A stretch of 26,399 bases of DNA from Candidatus Fermentibacteraceae bacterium (GCA_021162285.1 JAGGYZ010000110.1:1-26399), one strand, 5' to 3'. Counted from the first letter of the stretch, positions 16,292 through 22,493 are shown. A program made the numbers and translations. Notes: a model not told the origin generated them from the letters alone.

Positions 16292-16324
16292 TATTACCTC
16301 TCTGTATAACCATAACCTGAATGA

Positions 16325-16352
16325 GTATTAGACAATAATGCAATGCTGTCAA
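16325..16352 (-). promoter_or_regulatory. Sigma-70 promoter of the three-repeat lipoprotein gene
   Basis: On the minus strand TTGACA (16352-16347), 16 bp, TAATAC (16330-16325). Nearly identical to the promoter at 15307-15334, as expected from the gene duplication. It is divergent from the regulator promoter, whose -35 begins 14 bp away. Confidence 0.7.
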
Positions 16353-16365
16353 GTAGTTCCGGTAT

Positions 16366-16393
16366 TTGTATACCGTAGCGTTTCCGCTATAAT
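16366..16393 (+). promoter_or_regulatory. Sigma-70 promoter of the sigma-54 activator gene
   Basis: TTGTAT (16366-16371), 16 bp, and a consensus TATAAT (16388-16393). The expected start near 16400 leaves a short leader with GGGAGG (16408-16413) and GTG 16419, and shows that the upstream in-frame ATG at 16338 is not used. Confidence 0.65.
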
Positions 16394-16418
16394 ACCTGCG
16401 TACGGCAGGGAGGAAAGT

Positions 16419-17780
16419 GTGGAGCAGACAAAAGCCATTCTGGAAAGTATTTCAGACGGTGTATTTACAGTTGATTCAAACTGGAAAATAACTTCTTTCA
16501 ACAGGGCTGCCGAGGAGATAACCGGAATTTCCAGGGAAGAAGCAATCGGAAGGGAGTGCAGCGAGGTATTCCGGTCATCCATGTGCGAAACTGCATGTGC
16601 TCTCAGGGAATCTATGGCATCGGGAAAACCGGTTTTCTACAGGTCGGGATACATTGTTGATTCTGAAGGTGAGCGAATACCTGTGAGTGTTTCCACTGCC
16701 GTGCTTCGAGATGAAAACGGTGTGGTGCTGGGCGGTGCTGAAACATTCAGAGATCTCAGCGAAATACAGAGTCTTCAGAACCAGCTTTACGAGACTTACC
16801 GGGTGGAAGACTTTGTAAGCAGAAGCCCGTCTATGCAGAAGGTATTCAAAATCATTCCTGCAGTTGCATCATCTCCTGCCACTGTTCTTATTCAGGGAGA
16901 AACAGGTACGGGAAAAGAAGTACTTGCCAGAGCAATACACTCAAGCGGTTCCAGAAGCGGGGAACCGTTTGTTGCCGTTAACTGTGGAGCCCTTCCAGAC
17001 ACCCTGCTGGAGTCGGAGCTTTTCGGTTACGCCAGAGGCGCGTTCACAGGCGCTGTAGACAGCAGGCAGGGGAAGTTTGAAGCTGCTGGCAGGGGAACTC
17101 TGTTTCTGGATGAAATAGGTGATGTAAGTACGGCAATGCAGGTGAAACTGCTCCGGGTTCTTCAGGAGAAAACCGTAACACCTCTGGGCTCAAATGAGGA
17201 AATAAAGGTAAACGCCAGAATTATCTGTGCCAGCAACAAAAATCTTTCGCAGCTGGTGGAGTCCGGTGAGTTCAGGCAGGATCTGTTTTACAGAATCAAT
17301 GTGGTGAAACTGGAAATACCTCCCCTTCGGAAGCGTCTCGAGGATATTCCGCAGTTGCTTGAGGCTTTGCTTAAAAGGCATTCTTTTGCCCTTGGTGTCG
17401 ATGTTAAGGATTATGATCCCCAGATACTTCCGCTGCTCATGGGCTACAAATGGCCCGGTAATGTCAGGGAGCTTGAGAATTTTGTTGAAAGAGCTGTAGT
17501 GTTTTCCAGGGAAGGGCTTGTTTCATTCAGCGATCTGCCTGCTGAGATACTTCCGGAAAAAAGTGTTCGCCATTCGGATGCAGGAACCCTGCGCAGTGCA
17601 AAGGCAGACACGGAGAAGCAGATGATTGTTCAGGCTCTGGAGAACAACCGGTTCAACAGAACTGCCGCTGCTGTGGAACTGGGTATTCACAAAACAACAC
17701 TCTACAGAAGAATCAAGGCACTTGGCATCTCTCTTCCGAATTCCGACGGCCGTAGCAGTAATGCAACGAATACCACTTGA
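16419..17780 (+). CDS. PAS-domain sigma-54-dependent transcriptional activator (NtrC-type enhancer-binding protein)
   Basis: 453 residues from GTG 16419 (GGGAGG, five bases spacing). Order: PAS sensor (1-115; ILESISDGVFTVDSNWKITS ... EEITGISREEAIG), short linker helix, AAA+ domain (about 131-370) with Walker A GETGTGKE (160-167), the sigma-54-contacting GAFTGA loop (207-212), Walker B GTLFLDEIGD (226-235) and the arginine-finger region (FRQDLFYRINVVKLEIPPLR), then a Fis-type helix-turn-helix (NRTAAAVELGIHKTTLYRRI). The PAS domain has three close cysteines (C47, C56, C60; CSEVFRSSMCETAC), suggesting a redox, Fe-S or metal-sensing role. The intact GAFTGA loop means it should activate sigma-54 RNA polymerase; the obvious target is the operon that starts 138 bp downstream behind a sigma-54 promoter. 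This arrangement resembles the regulator of the Desulfovibrio orp cluster. Confidence 0.93.
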   Translation: MEQTKAILESISDGVFTVDSNWKITSFNRAAEEITGISREEAIGRECSEVFRSSMCETACALRESMASGKPVFYRSGYIVDSEGERIPVSVSTAVLRDENGVVLGGAETFRDLSEIQSLQNQLYETYRVEDFVSRSPSMQKVFKIIPAVASSPATVLIQGETGTGKEVLARAIHSSGSRSGEPFVAVNCGALPDTLLESELFGYARGAFTGAVDSRQGKFEAAGRGTLFLDEIGDVSTAMQVKLLRVLQEKTVTPLGSNEEIKVNARIICASNKNLSQLVESGEFRQDLFYRINVVKLEIPPLRKRLEDIPQLLEALLKRHSFALGVDVKDYDPQILPLLMGYKWPGNVRELENFVERAVVFSREGLVSFSDLPAEILPEKSVRHSDAGTLRSAKADTEKQMIVQALENNRFNRTAAAVELGIHKTTLYRRIKALGISLPNSDGRSSNATNTT

Positions 17781-17802
17781 TACAGTATTACTAATGCTAC
17801 GG
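17750..17802. promoter_or_regulatory. Interrupted inverted repeat, candidate activator-binding site (UAS)
   Basis: CCGTAGCA (17750-17757) and TGCTACGG (17795-17802) are exact inverted copies, and AGTAAT (17757-17762) / ATTACT (17787-17792) extend the symmetry with a 3-base offset. The block lies roughly 75-130 bp upstream of the sigma-54 promoter, the usual distance for enhancer sites. It overlaps the end of the activator gene. It could instead be an RNA hairpin at the gene end, but no T-run follows. Confidence 0.4.
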
Positions 17803-17876
17803 TTAGTGCTGCTTCACTCTGTTGTTGTTAAGTGTATATTGTGTAGTAGCAGGTAGATACTTAGAATACATGTTTC

Positions 17877-17891
17877 TGGCACGCAATATGC
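17877..17891 (+). promoter_or_regulatory. Sigma-54 (RpoN) promoter of the ORP-like operon
   Basis: TGGCACG-N4-ATGC matches the sigma-54 consensus TGGCACG-N4-TTGC at every fixed position but one, with correct GG/GC spacing (-24/-12). The predicted start near 17903 is directly before the GGAGGTGA ribosome site (17905-17912) of the GTG at 17918. The presence of a sigma-54 activator gene immediately upstream makes the call strong. Confidence 0.85.
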
Positions 17892-17917
17892 GTACAGGAG
17901 CTGTGGAGGTGAACAAG

Positions 17918-18346
17918 GTGAGATTGGCTATCACAGTGTGGAACGGTAGGATTGCTCCTGTGTTTGATGTTGCAGGCACACTGAGGCTTGTTGAGCTCAG
18001 TGGCGGCGTCGTCACACAGGATCAACTGGTGAGTTTTCCCGGGGATATCGGGATGTTCAGCAGAGTAACTTTTCTGTCGCAGCAGAAAATTGATGTTCTT
18101 GTGTGTGGCGCAGTTTCAAGACCTGTTCACCGGATGCTTGCTGACTCGGGTATAGAGGTTCATTCCTTTGTGTCCGGGGATGCTGAAGAAGTTCTTGAAG
18201 CATTTCTTAACGGCAGCTTTGATGATGCAGCCTATTTTATGCCCGGTTGTGGCAGAGGGCGGGGGCGTCAGGGTCGCGGAAGAGGTGCAGGAATTGGTAG
18301 ACGGGGAAGAAACGGTGGTTTCGGCCCGGGATGGAAAGAGGTGTAG
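17918..18346 (+). CDS. NifX/ORP-family (dinitrogenase iron-molybdenum cofactor-like) protein with Gly/Arg-rich tail
   Basis: 142 residues from GTG 17918 (GGAGGTGA, five bases spacing); an in-frame ATG at 17870 lies upstream of the sigma-54 transcription start and is ruled out. Residues 1-105 have the NifX/NifB C-terminal fold: MRLAITVWNGRIAPVFDVAG, then VDVLVCGAVSRPVHRML-like core (IDVLVCGAVSRPVHRMLADS) and a terminal helix (EEVLEAFLNGSF). The family binds molybdenum- or iron-containing cofactors. The remaining ~35 residues are a Gly/Arg-rich low-complexity tail (GRGRGRQGRGRGAGIGRRGR). It is the first gene after the sigma-54 promoter and is followed after one base by a DUF5320-like gene that is also Gly/Arg-rich. 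Confidence 0.88.
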   Translation: MRLAITVWNGRIAPVFDVAGTLRLVELSGGVVTQDQLVSFPGDIGMFSRVTFLSQQKIDVLVCGAVSRPVHRMLADSGIEVHSFVSGDAEEVLEAFLNGSFDDAAYFMPGCGRGRGRQGRGRGAGIGRRGRNGGFGPGWKEV

Positions 18347-18347
18347 A

Positions 18348-18677
18348 ATGCCACGTGGAGACAGAACAGGACCCTACGGAACAGGACCCCGCGGAGGTGT
18401 CTGCGTAGGAGCAGGTGTTAACAGATTCTCCGGGTACGGCGGCGGACGCGGTTTTGGTCGGGGAGCTGGCAGGGGTGCCGGATGGGGCGCAGGCTGGGGA
18501 GCCGCTCCTGGTTACGGTATGGGAATGGGTTACGGAAGAGGATATGCTACCGGTTACAACCCGGTCAGCCCTGAAGCAGAAAAGGAAGCTCTGGAGTTTC
18601 GTGCAAAGGAACTCGAAAGAGAGCTTGCCGTACTAAAGAGCAGGCTGGAAGAAAACTCTGTTAATACGGAGAGCTAA
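18348..18677 (+). CDS. DUF5320-like Gly/Arg/aromatic-rich small protein with C-terminal coiled coil
   Basis: 109 residues from ATG 18348 (GAGGTG four bases upstream); the same frame is open further upstream inside the previous gene, but that part is a shadow. It begins MPRGDRTGPYGTGPRGG, the signature start of DUF5320-type proteins (MPRGDGTGP...), followed by a Gly/Arg/Tyr/Trp-rich region (GYGGGRGFGRGAGRGAGWGA, GYGMGMGYGRGY) and a charged helix likely to form a coiled coil (EAEKEALEFRAKELERELAV LKSRLEE). Such proteins are regularly encoded with NifX/ORP proteins and Mrp ATPases in anaerobes; their biochemical role is unknown. A perfect 13-bp stem-loop follows the stop. Confidence 0.82.
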   Translation: MPRGDRTGPYGTGPRGGVCVGAGVNRFSGYGGGRGFGRGAGRGAGWGAGWGAAPGYGMGMGYGRGYATGYNPVSPEAEKEALEFRAKELERELAVLKSRLEENSVNTES

Positions 18678-18685
18678 CCTGAACA

Positions 18686-18723
18686 GGTCAGCCGGTATTT
18701 CTCACTGAGTATACCGGCTGACC
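18686..18723 (+). other. Perfect 13-bp stem-loop inside the ORP-like operon
   Basis: Arms 18686-18698 (GGTCAGCCGGTAT) and 18711-18723 are exact inverted copies around a 12-base loop. There is no T-run after it (GTTTGATATGG follows), so it is more likely a partial attenuator or an mRNA-processing/stability element between the first two and the later genes than a full terminator. Confidence 0.65.
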
Positions 18724-18745
18724 GTTTGATATGGAGGAAATCTGA

Positions 18746-19105
18746 ATGAAAATTGCAGTTCCAAGCCCTGGAAGAACCCTTGAGTCATCTATTGACGGCA
18801 GATTTGGAAGAGCGGCGGGATTCATCGTATACAACACGGAAGACGGATCATTTACTCTGGCAGACAATGGACAGAACATGAATGCAGGCCAGGGTGCGGG
18901 AGTGCAGGCGGCTCAGAACATTGCAGCAACCGGTGCTGATGTGGTTATTGCGCCGAGTTTTGGCCCCAAAGCGTTTCAGGTACTGAAGGCTGCCGGTGTA
19001 AAGATGGTCTTCAGTATTGTGGGAACTGTCAAGGAAAACATTGAAAGCTTCATTGCGGGCAAACTGAAAGAAACTGACAATGCAAATGTTGAAGGTCACT
19101 GGTAA
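18746..19105 (+). CDS. NifX/ORP-family (dinitrogenase iron-molybdenum cofactor-like) protein
   Basis: 119 residues, the length of a single NifX-type domain. It starts MKIAVPSPGRTLESSIDGRF GRAAGFIVYNTEDG, contains ANDVVIAPSFG-like core (GADVVIAPSFGPKAFQVLKA) and the terminal helix before the C-terminus. Family members carry metal-sulfur cofactors; ORP of Desulfovibrio (a mixed Mo-Cu cluster) belongs here. The ribosome site GGAGG is upstream of ATG 18746. The stop overlaps the next start (TAATG), so it is translationally coupled to the first MinD-ferredoxin ATPase. The likely ORP equivalent is this protein or the one at 21661-21993; sequence alone cannot decide. Confidence 0.88.
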   Translation: MKIAVPSPGRTLESSIDGRFGRAAGFIVYNTEDGSFTLADNGQNMNAGQGAGVQAAQNIAATGADVVIAPSFGPKAFQVLKAAGVKMVFSIVGTVKENIESFIAGKLKETDNANVEGHW

Positions 19106-19950
19106 TGAGAATTGCTGTAGCATCCGGCAAAGGGGGAACTGGAAAGACCACGGTGGCCGTGGCGCTGACCCTTGCCAGTCAGGAGCCTGCGGTTTACGCC
19201 GATTGTGATGTGGAAGAGCCAAACGGCAGCATCTTTCTCAGGCCCGAAGTTGACAGGGTCGAAAAGGTTCTTGTTGAAGTGCCTGAAATAGATGAGTCAA
19301 AGTGCAATGCATGTGGAGACTGCGCAAGGTTCTGTCAATTCAACGCTCTTGTTTCCTTCAATACGCCGCCCCTTGTTTTTTCCGACCTGTGCCACAGCTG
19401 TGGTGGATGCGAGCTGGTGTGTCCAACCGGAGCCATCTCATGGAAAAAAGTACCAGTAGGTGAGATTTCATTTGGAACCAGCAATGGCGGCAGGATCAGC
19501 GTGATTCAAGGCAAGCTGGATGTTGGCGGTTCACTGGCACCGCCTGTGATAAGACAGGTAAAAGCTCAACTGACCGATGATGTGTTCACCGTGGTAGACA
19601 GCCCTCCAGGCACATCATGTCCGGTGATAGAATCTCTGGGAGAGGCAGATTATGTGCTGCTTGTAACGGAAGCAACACCCTTCGGTCTGCATGACCTGAA
19701 GCTGGCAGTGGAAACCGTTCGAGAACTGGGAACGCCGTTCTCTGTTGTTATCAACCGTTTTGACGAAGGAGACAGCGGCGTGGAAGACTACTGCGCCAGT
19801 GAGAAGATTCACATTATGGTCAGAATTCCCCACCGCCGGGAGATGGCAGAAGCTTACTCCAGAGGTGGAAACCTATTTGATGCAATTCCTGAGATGCTGG
19901 ATGTTTTCAGAAATATTCCCGTAACAATTGAAAAGGGGGTGGAGGTGTAA
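19105..19950 (+). CDS. MinD-like P-loop ATPase with inserted 2x[4Fe-4S] ferredoxin domain (first copy)
   Basis: 281 residues. A deviant Walker A (GKGGTGKTT, 8-16) is followed by a DCDVEEPN segment, then a bacterial ferredoxin domain inserted at about 60-115 with two complete CxxCxxCxxxC sets (C67, C70, C73, C77 and C96, C99, C102, C106(P)), then the ATPase continues with VVDSPPGTSCPVIESL and ends with a C-terminal amphipathic helix. This architecture is the one of the paired ATPases of the Desulfovibrio ORP cluster, where they form a complex with ORP and Mrp; energy-dependent assembly or positioning is suggested for that system. Starts and ends overlap neighbours by one base (TAATG at both junctions), so it is tightly coupled. 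Confidence 0.92.
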   Translation: MRIAVASGKGGTGKTTVAVALTLASQEPAVYADCDVEEPNGSIFLRPEVDRVEKVLVEVPEIDESKCNACGDCARFCQFNALVSFNTPPLVFSDLCHSCGGCELVCPTGAISWKKVPVGEISFGTSNGGRISVIQGKLDVGGSLAPPVIRQVKAQLTDDVFTVVDSPPGTSCPVIESLGEADYVLLVTEATPFGLHDLKLAVETVRELGTPFSVVINRFDEGDSGVEDYCASEKIHIMVRIPHRREMAEAYSRGGNLFDAIPEMLDVFRNIPVTIEKGVEV

Positions 19951-20822
19951 TGAAAGAAATCGTGATAATCAGCGGCAAAGGCGGAACCGGGAAAACCAGT
20001 ATTACCGGTTGTTTCGCAGCACTTGCTGAAAATGCGGTTCTTGCAGACTGTGATGTTGATGCAGCGGACCTGCACATGCTTCTTGCCCCCCAGGTAATGG
20101 AAACAACGGATTTTATCAGCGGTCACCAGGCCGTGATAAGAGAAGATGACTGTACTGCCTGCGGTATATGTATGGAGAAGTGCAAGTTCAACGCAATCAA
20201 TCTTACTGAAGAGGGTAAGTGCAGGGTTGATCCGTACAGCTGTGAAGGGTGCATGGTGTGTGTTCAGGTGTGTCCTGTTAACGCTATTGATTTTCCCGAC
20301 AGTCTGTGCGGTGAGTGGTACTTTTCACACACCAGGTTTGGACCAATGGTTCACGCAAAACTTGGAATCGGGCAGGAAAACTCCGGGAAGCTTGTGAGTA
20401 CTGTGAGGCGCGAGGCTGCGGCTAAGGCAAAGGAACTGGAGAAAGACCTCGTTATTGTTGACGGACCTCCGGGAATTGGCTGCCCGGTTATTGCATCCAT
20501 AACAGGTGCTTCGCTGCTTGTTGTTGTCACAGAACCAACTATTTCAGGAAAACACGACATGAAGAGAGTGCTTGAACTTGCAAAGCACTTTTCCATACCT
20601 GCGCTTGTGATAGTGAACAAATGGGATATCAACCCTGAAATGACACAGGAGATAGAGAAAGACACAGTTGCCGGTGGTGCCCACCCTGTTGGACGAATCC
20701 CTTATGATAGGAGCTTCACTGTTGCGCAGATCAACGGAAGAACGCTGGTTGAAGAGAAAACCGGCCAAGCGGTTGAGAACATAACAACTATCTGGGAGAA
20801 AATATGGCAGACAATAAAGTAG
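19950..20822 (+). CDS. MinD-like P-loop ATPase with inserted 2x[4Fe-4S] ferredoxin domain (second copy)
   Basis: 290 residues, same architecture as the preceding gene but clearly diverged: Walker A GKGGTGKTS (9-17), DCDVDAADLHML, ferredoxin domain with C68, C71, C74, C78 and C98, C101, C104, C108, then VIVDGPPGIGCPVIASITGA and VTEPTISGKHDMKRVLEL. Two adjacent, non-identical copies suggest a heterodimer. It overlaps the Mrp gene start by 19 bases. In the Desulfovibrio ORP system two such proteins occur together, which supports the functional link. Confidence 0.92.
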   Translation: MKEIVIISGKGGTGKTSITGCFAALAENAVLADCDVDAADLHMLLAPQVMETTDFISGHQAVIREDDCTACGICMEKCKFNAINLTEEGKCRVDPYSCEGCMVCVQVCPVNAIDFPDSLCGEWYFSHTRFGPMVHAKLGIGQENSGKLVSTVRREAAAKAKELEKDLVIVDGPPGIGCPVIASITGASLLVVVTEPTISGKHDMKRVLELAKHFSIPALVIVNKWDINPEMTQEIEKDTVAGGAHPVGRIPYDRSFTVAQINGRTLVEEKTGQAVENITTIWEKIWQTIK

Positions 20823-21652
20823 AGCAGAGACCGGGTGAGAGTGCGGAAGACTATGCCAACCGCCAGTTGCTTGCCCGAAGAACGCAGGCGATGGAACACA
20901 AGATCGTTGTGCTTTCAGGAAAGGGTGGAGTAGGCAAGAGTACAATTGCTGTAAATCTTGCAGTTTCCCTTTCCCTCACCGGTAAAAAAATAGGCCTGTT
21001 GGATATAGATATCCATGGCCCGTCTGTTCCAACAATGCTTAACCTTGAGGGAGTAAGGGCTCAGGCTAACGGGAAGACCATTCTTCCTGTTGAAATGGGT
21101 GCTTTGAAGGTTATGTCAGTTGGATTTCTTCTTGAGAACAAAGACAGTGCTATTATCTGGCGAGGCCCGATGAAGATGAATGTTATTGAACAGCTTCTCC
21201 GTGATGTGGAATGGGGAGATCTTGATTACCTGATTATCGATTCCCCTCCAGGTACCGGAGATGAACCTCTTTCCATAGTTCAGCTGATAGGTGAGATGGA
21301 TGGAGCTGTTGTGGTCACAACTCCTCAGGATGTTGCGGCGGCTGATGTTCGAAAATCACTTGATTTCTGCCGTCAATTGAACCTTCCCGTGCTGGGTATT
21401 GTAGAGAACATGAGTGGTTTTATCTGCCCGGAATGCGGGAAAGAAACTGCTATTTTCCAGGGTAACAACGGTGAAACAATGGCCGCAGCGGCAGGTGTTC
21501 CATTTCTTGGAAAGATTCCCATTGATCCTGCAGTAGGATTGTCGTGTGATGCCGGAACTCCTTTTATCTACCACTACAGCAAAACGGAAACGGCTAAACG
21601 GTTTGAGAAGATAGTACAGCAGATCCTTGACGGTGAGCAGCTAAAAAAATAG
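20804..21652 (+). CDS. mrp: Mrp/NBP35-family Fe-S cluster carrier ATPase
   Basis: 282 residues. Walker A GKGGVGKS (39-46), the family motif DIDIHGPSVPTML, Walker B-like DYLIIDSPPGTGDEPLS and the cluster-binding CPxC pair (C208, C211; FICPECGKE). The N-terminal four-Cys ferredoxin-like cluster of eukaryotic Nbp35 is absent, as is usual in bacteria. It transfers or assembles [4Fe-4S] clusters as a homodimer bridged by the CPxC cysteines. The start is inside the end of the preceding gene (GGAGA upstream). In Desulfovibrio the related protein carries a C-terminal NifX/ORP domain; here that domain is a separate gene 8 bp downstream. Confidence 0.93.
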   Translation: MADNKVEQRPGESAEDYANRQLLARRTQAMEHKIVVLSGKGGVGKSTIAVNLAVSLSLTGKKIGLLDIDIHGPSVPTMLNLEGVRAQANGKTILPVEMGALKVMSVGFLLENKDSAIIWRGPMKMNVIEQLLRDVEWGDLDYLIIDSPPGTGDEPLSIVQLIGEMDGAVVVTTPQDVAAADVRKSLDFCRQLNLPVLGIVENMSGFICPECGKETAIFQGNNGETMAAAAGVPFLGKIPIDPAVGLSCDAGTPFIYHYSKTETAKRFEKIVQQILDGEQLKK

Positions 21653-21660
21653 GAGTAGAC

Positions 21661-21993
21661 ATGCGCATTGCAATACCACTGGTAAACGGAGCGGTTTCCA
21701 TGCATTTCGGCCGTTGCAATTCATTTGCTTTTGTCGATGTGGAAAACAACGAAATCACCGGAATCAATGAATCGGTTCCTCCTCCGCACGAGCCGGGTCT
21801 GTTTCCAGCCTGGGTTGCACAGCGGGGAGCAACTCTGGTTATAACCGGAGGAATGGGTTCTCGCGCCCAGTCTCTGTTTGTTCAGAACGGTGTTCAGGTT
21901 GTTGTAGGAGCAAACGGTGCTGATACACGGGAAGTTGTCAGAAATTATCTTGACGGTTCTCTTGAAACAGCCGGGAACACCTGCGATCACTAG
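21661..21993 (+). CDS. Stand-alone NifX/ORP-family protein, last gene of the operon
   Basis: 110 residues; ribosome site AGGAG. It starts MRIAIPLVNGAVSMHFGRCN SFAFVDVENNEI, with the HFGRC segment typical of the family, then GATLVITGGMGSRAQSLF and a C-terminal NTCDH. The C20 in HFGRC and the terminal CDH are possible metal ligands. Eight bases separate it from the Mrp stop, as if the Mrp-ORP fusion known from Desulfovibrio were split here. No intrinsic terminator on the plus strand immediately follows; the hairpin at 22039-22064 could act on both strands but has its T-run on the minus strand. Confidence 0.9.
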   Translation: MRIAIPLVNGAVSMHFGRCNSFAFVDVENNEITGINESVPPPHEPGLFPAWVAQRGATLVITGGMGSRAQSLFVQNGVQVVVGANGADTREVVRNYLDGSLETAGNTCDH

Positions 21994-22033
21994 TGCTCTG
22001 GGGGATGGGTGATAGCTGTTGAATCTGGTATAC

Positions 22034-22064
22034 AAAAAAAGGGTGGCTCGGTTGGGCCACCCTT
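22034..22064 (-). terminator. Rho-independent terminator of the first RRM gene
   Basis: AAGGGTGGC (22039-22047) and GCCACCCTT (22056-22064) form a perfect 9-bp stem; read on the minus strand the stem is followed by seven T (22040-22034). It lies 15 bp after the RRM stop codon. It probably also blocks read-through from the ORP-like operon. Confidence 0.9.
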
Positions 22065-22078
22065 CTGTCATTTACTGA

Positions 22079-22339
22079 TTAGTAACGTCTTGGTCTCTCT
22101 TCACGAGGCTTAGCTTCGTTGATCTTGAGAGGTCTTCCGTCGAGTTCAACACCGTCGCCCTGGGCGATTGCGTTTCTTGCAGCCTCTTCAGGCATTTCAA
22201 CAAAACCGAAGCCACGGCTGCGACCGGTCTCTCTGTCAGTGATAACTCTGGCGTCAGTAACTTCGCCATAGTTCTCGAAAAAGGTTCTGAGAGAGTTATC
22301 ATCAACGCCCCAGGAGAGATTTCCTACGTACAGGTTCAT
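22079..22339 (-). CDS. RRM-type single-domain RNA-binding protein
   Basis: 86 residues forming one complete RNA recognition motif: RNP2 LYVGNL (3-8), RNP1 RGFGFVEM (42-49), and the usual beta-alpha-beta order, followed by a short basic tail (KPREERPRRY). Bacterial single-RRM proteins of this kind bind single-stranded RNA and are often cold-induced in cyanobacteria; the role here is unknown. ATG with an AAGGGA ribosome site. The gene has its own promoter and terminator. The 5' region and coding sequence are tandem-duplicated at 22546-22860. Confidence 0.93.
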   Translation of the reverse strand: MNLYVGNLSWGVDDNSLRTFFENYGEVTDARVITDRETGRSRGFGFVEMPEEAARNAIAQGDGVELDGRPLKINEAKPREERPRRY

Positions 22340-22368
22340 TAGTATCCCTTTCGTACTATGCCATCTTA

Positions 22369-22397
22369 TAAATAACCGAATCTTCGCGATGACACAA
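22369..22397 (-). promoter_or_regulatory. Promoter of the first RRM gene
   Basis: On the minus strand TTGTGT (22397-22392), 17 bp, TATTTA (22374-22369). The same boxes and spacing recur before the second copy (TTGTTT/TATTTA), and the intervening bases are almost unchanged. Confidence 0.55.
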
Positions 22398-22411
22398 AAG
22401 AAGCCCGGTCG

Positions 22412-22429
22412 TATTCCACCTTTGGAATA
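22412..22429. promoter_or_regulatory. Inverted repeat upstream of the first RRM promoter
   Basis: TATTCCA (22412-22418) and TGGAATA (22423-22429) form a perfect 7-bp inverted repeat with a 4-base spacer, just upstream of the -35 box. It is absent from the second copy, whose similarity ends here, so it could give the two copies different control. Confidence 0.35.
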
Positions 22430-22493
22430 TTGTTGGTAATATGCACATTTATTCTGGAATGTAAATAGCAGCTTGAAAAGAATGCATATTCAT

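Noticed and set aside
15320..16309. Plus-strand 329-residue frame over the repeat lipoprotein gene
   Set aside because: Antisense shadow with no start context; the repeats and lipobox are on the minus strand.
16338..16418. ATG at 16338 as the start of the sigma-54 activator
   Set aside because: The stretch contains two divergent promoters; GTG 16419 has a GGGAGG ribosome site at ideal distance.
17750..17802. Intrinsic terminator after the sigma-54 activator
   Set aside because: The stem is interrupted by a long loop and no T-run follows, so an activator-binding site is the better reading.
18168..18347. N-terminal extension of the DUF5320-like protein inside the previous gene
   Set aside because: The conserved family start MPRGD... 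is at ATG 18348 with its own ribosome site; the extension is a shadow of the NifX-like gene.
17918..21993. Nitrogen-fixation gene cluster
   Set aside because: NifX-like domains occur, but there are no nifH, nifD, nifK, nifE, nifN or radical-SAM nifB genes; MinD-ferredoxin ATPases and Mrp point to an ORP-like system.
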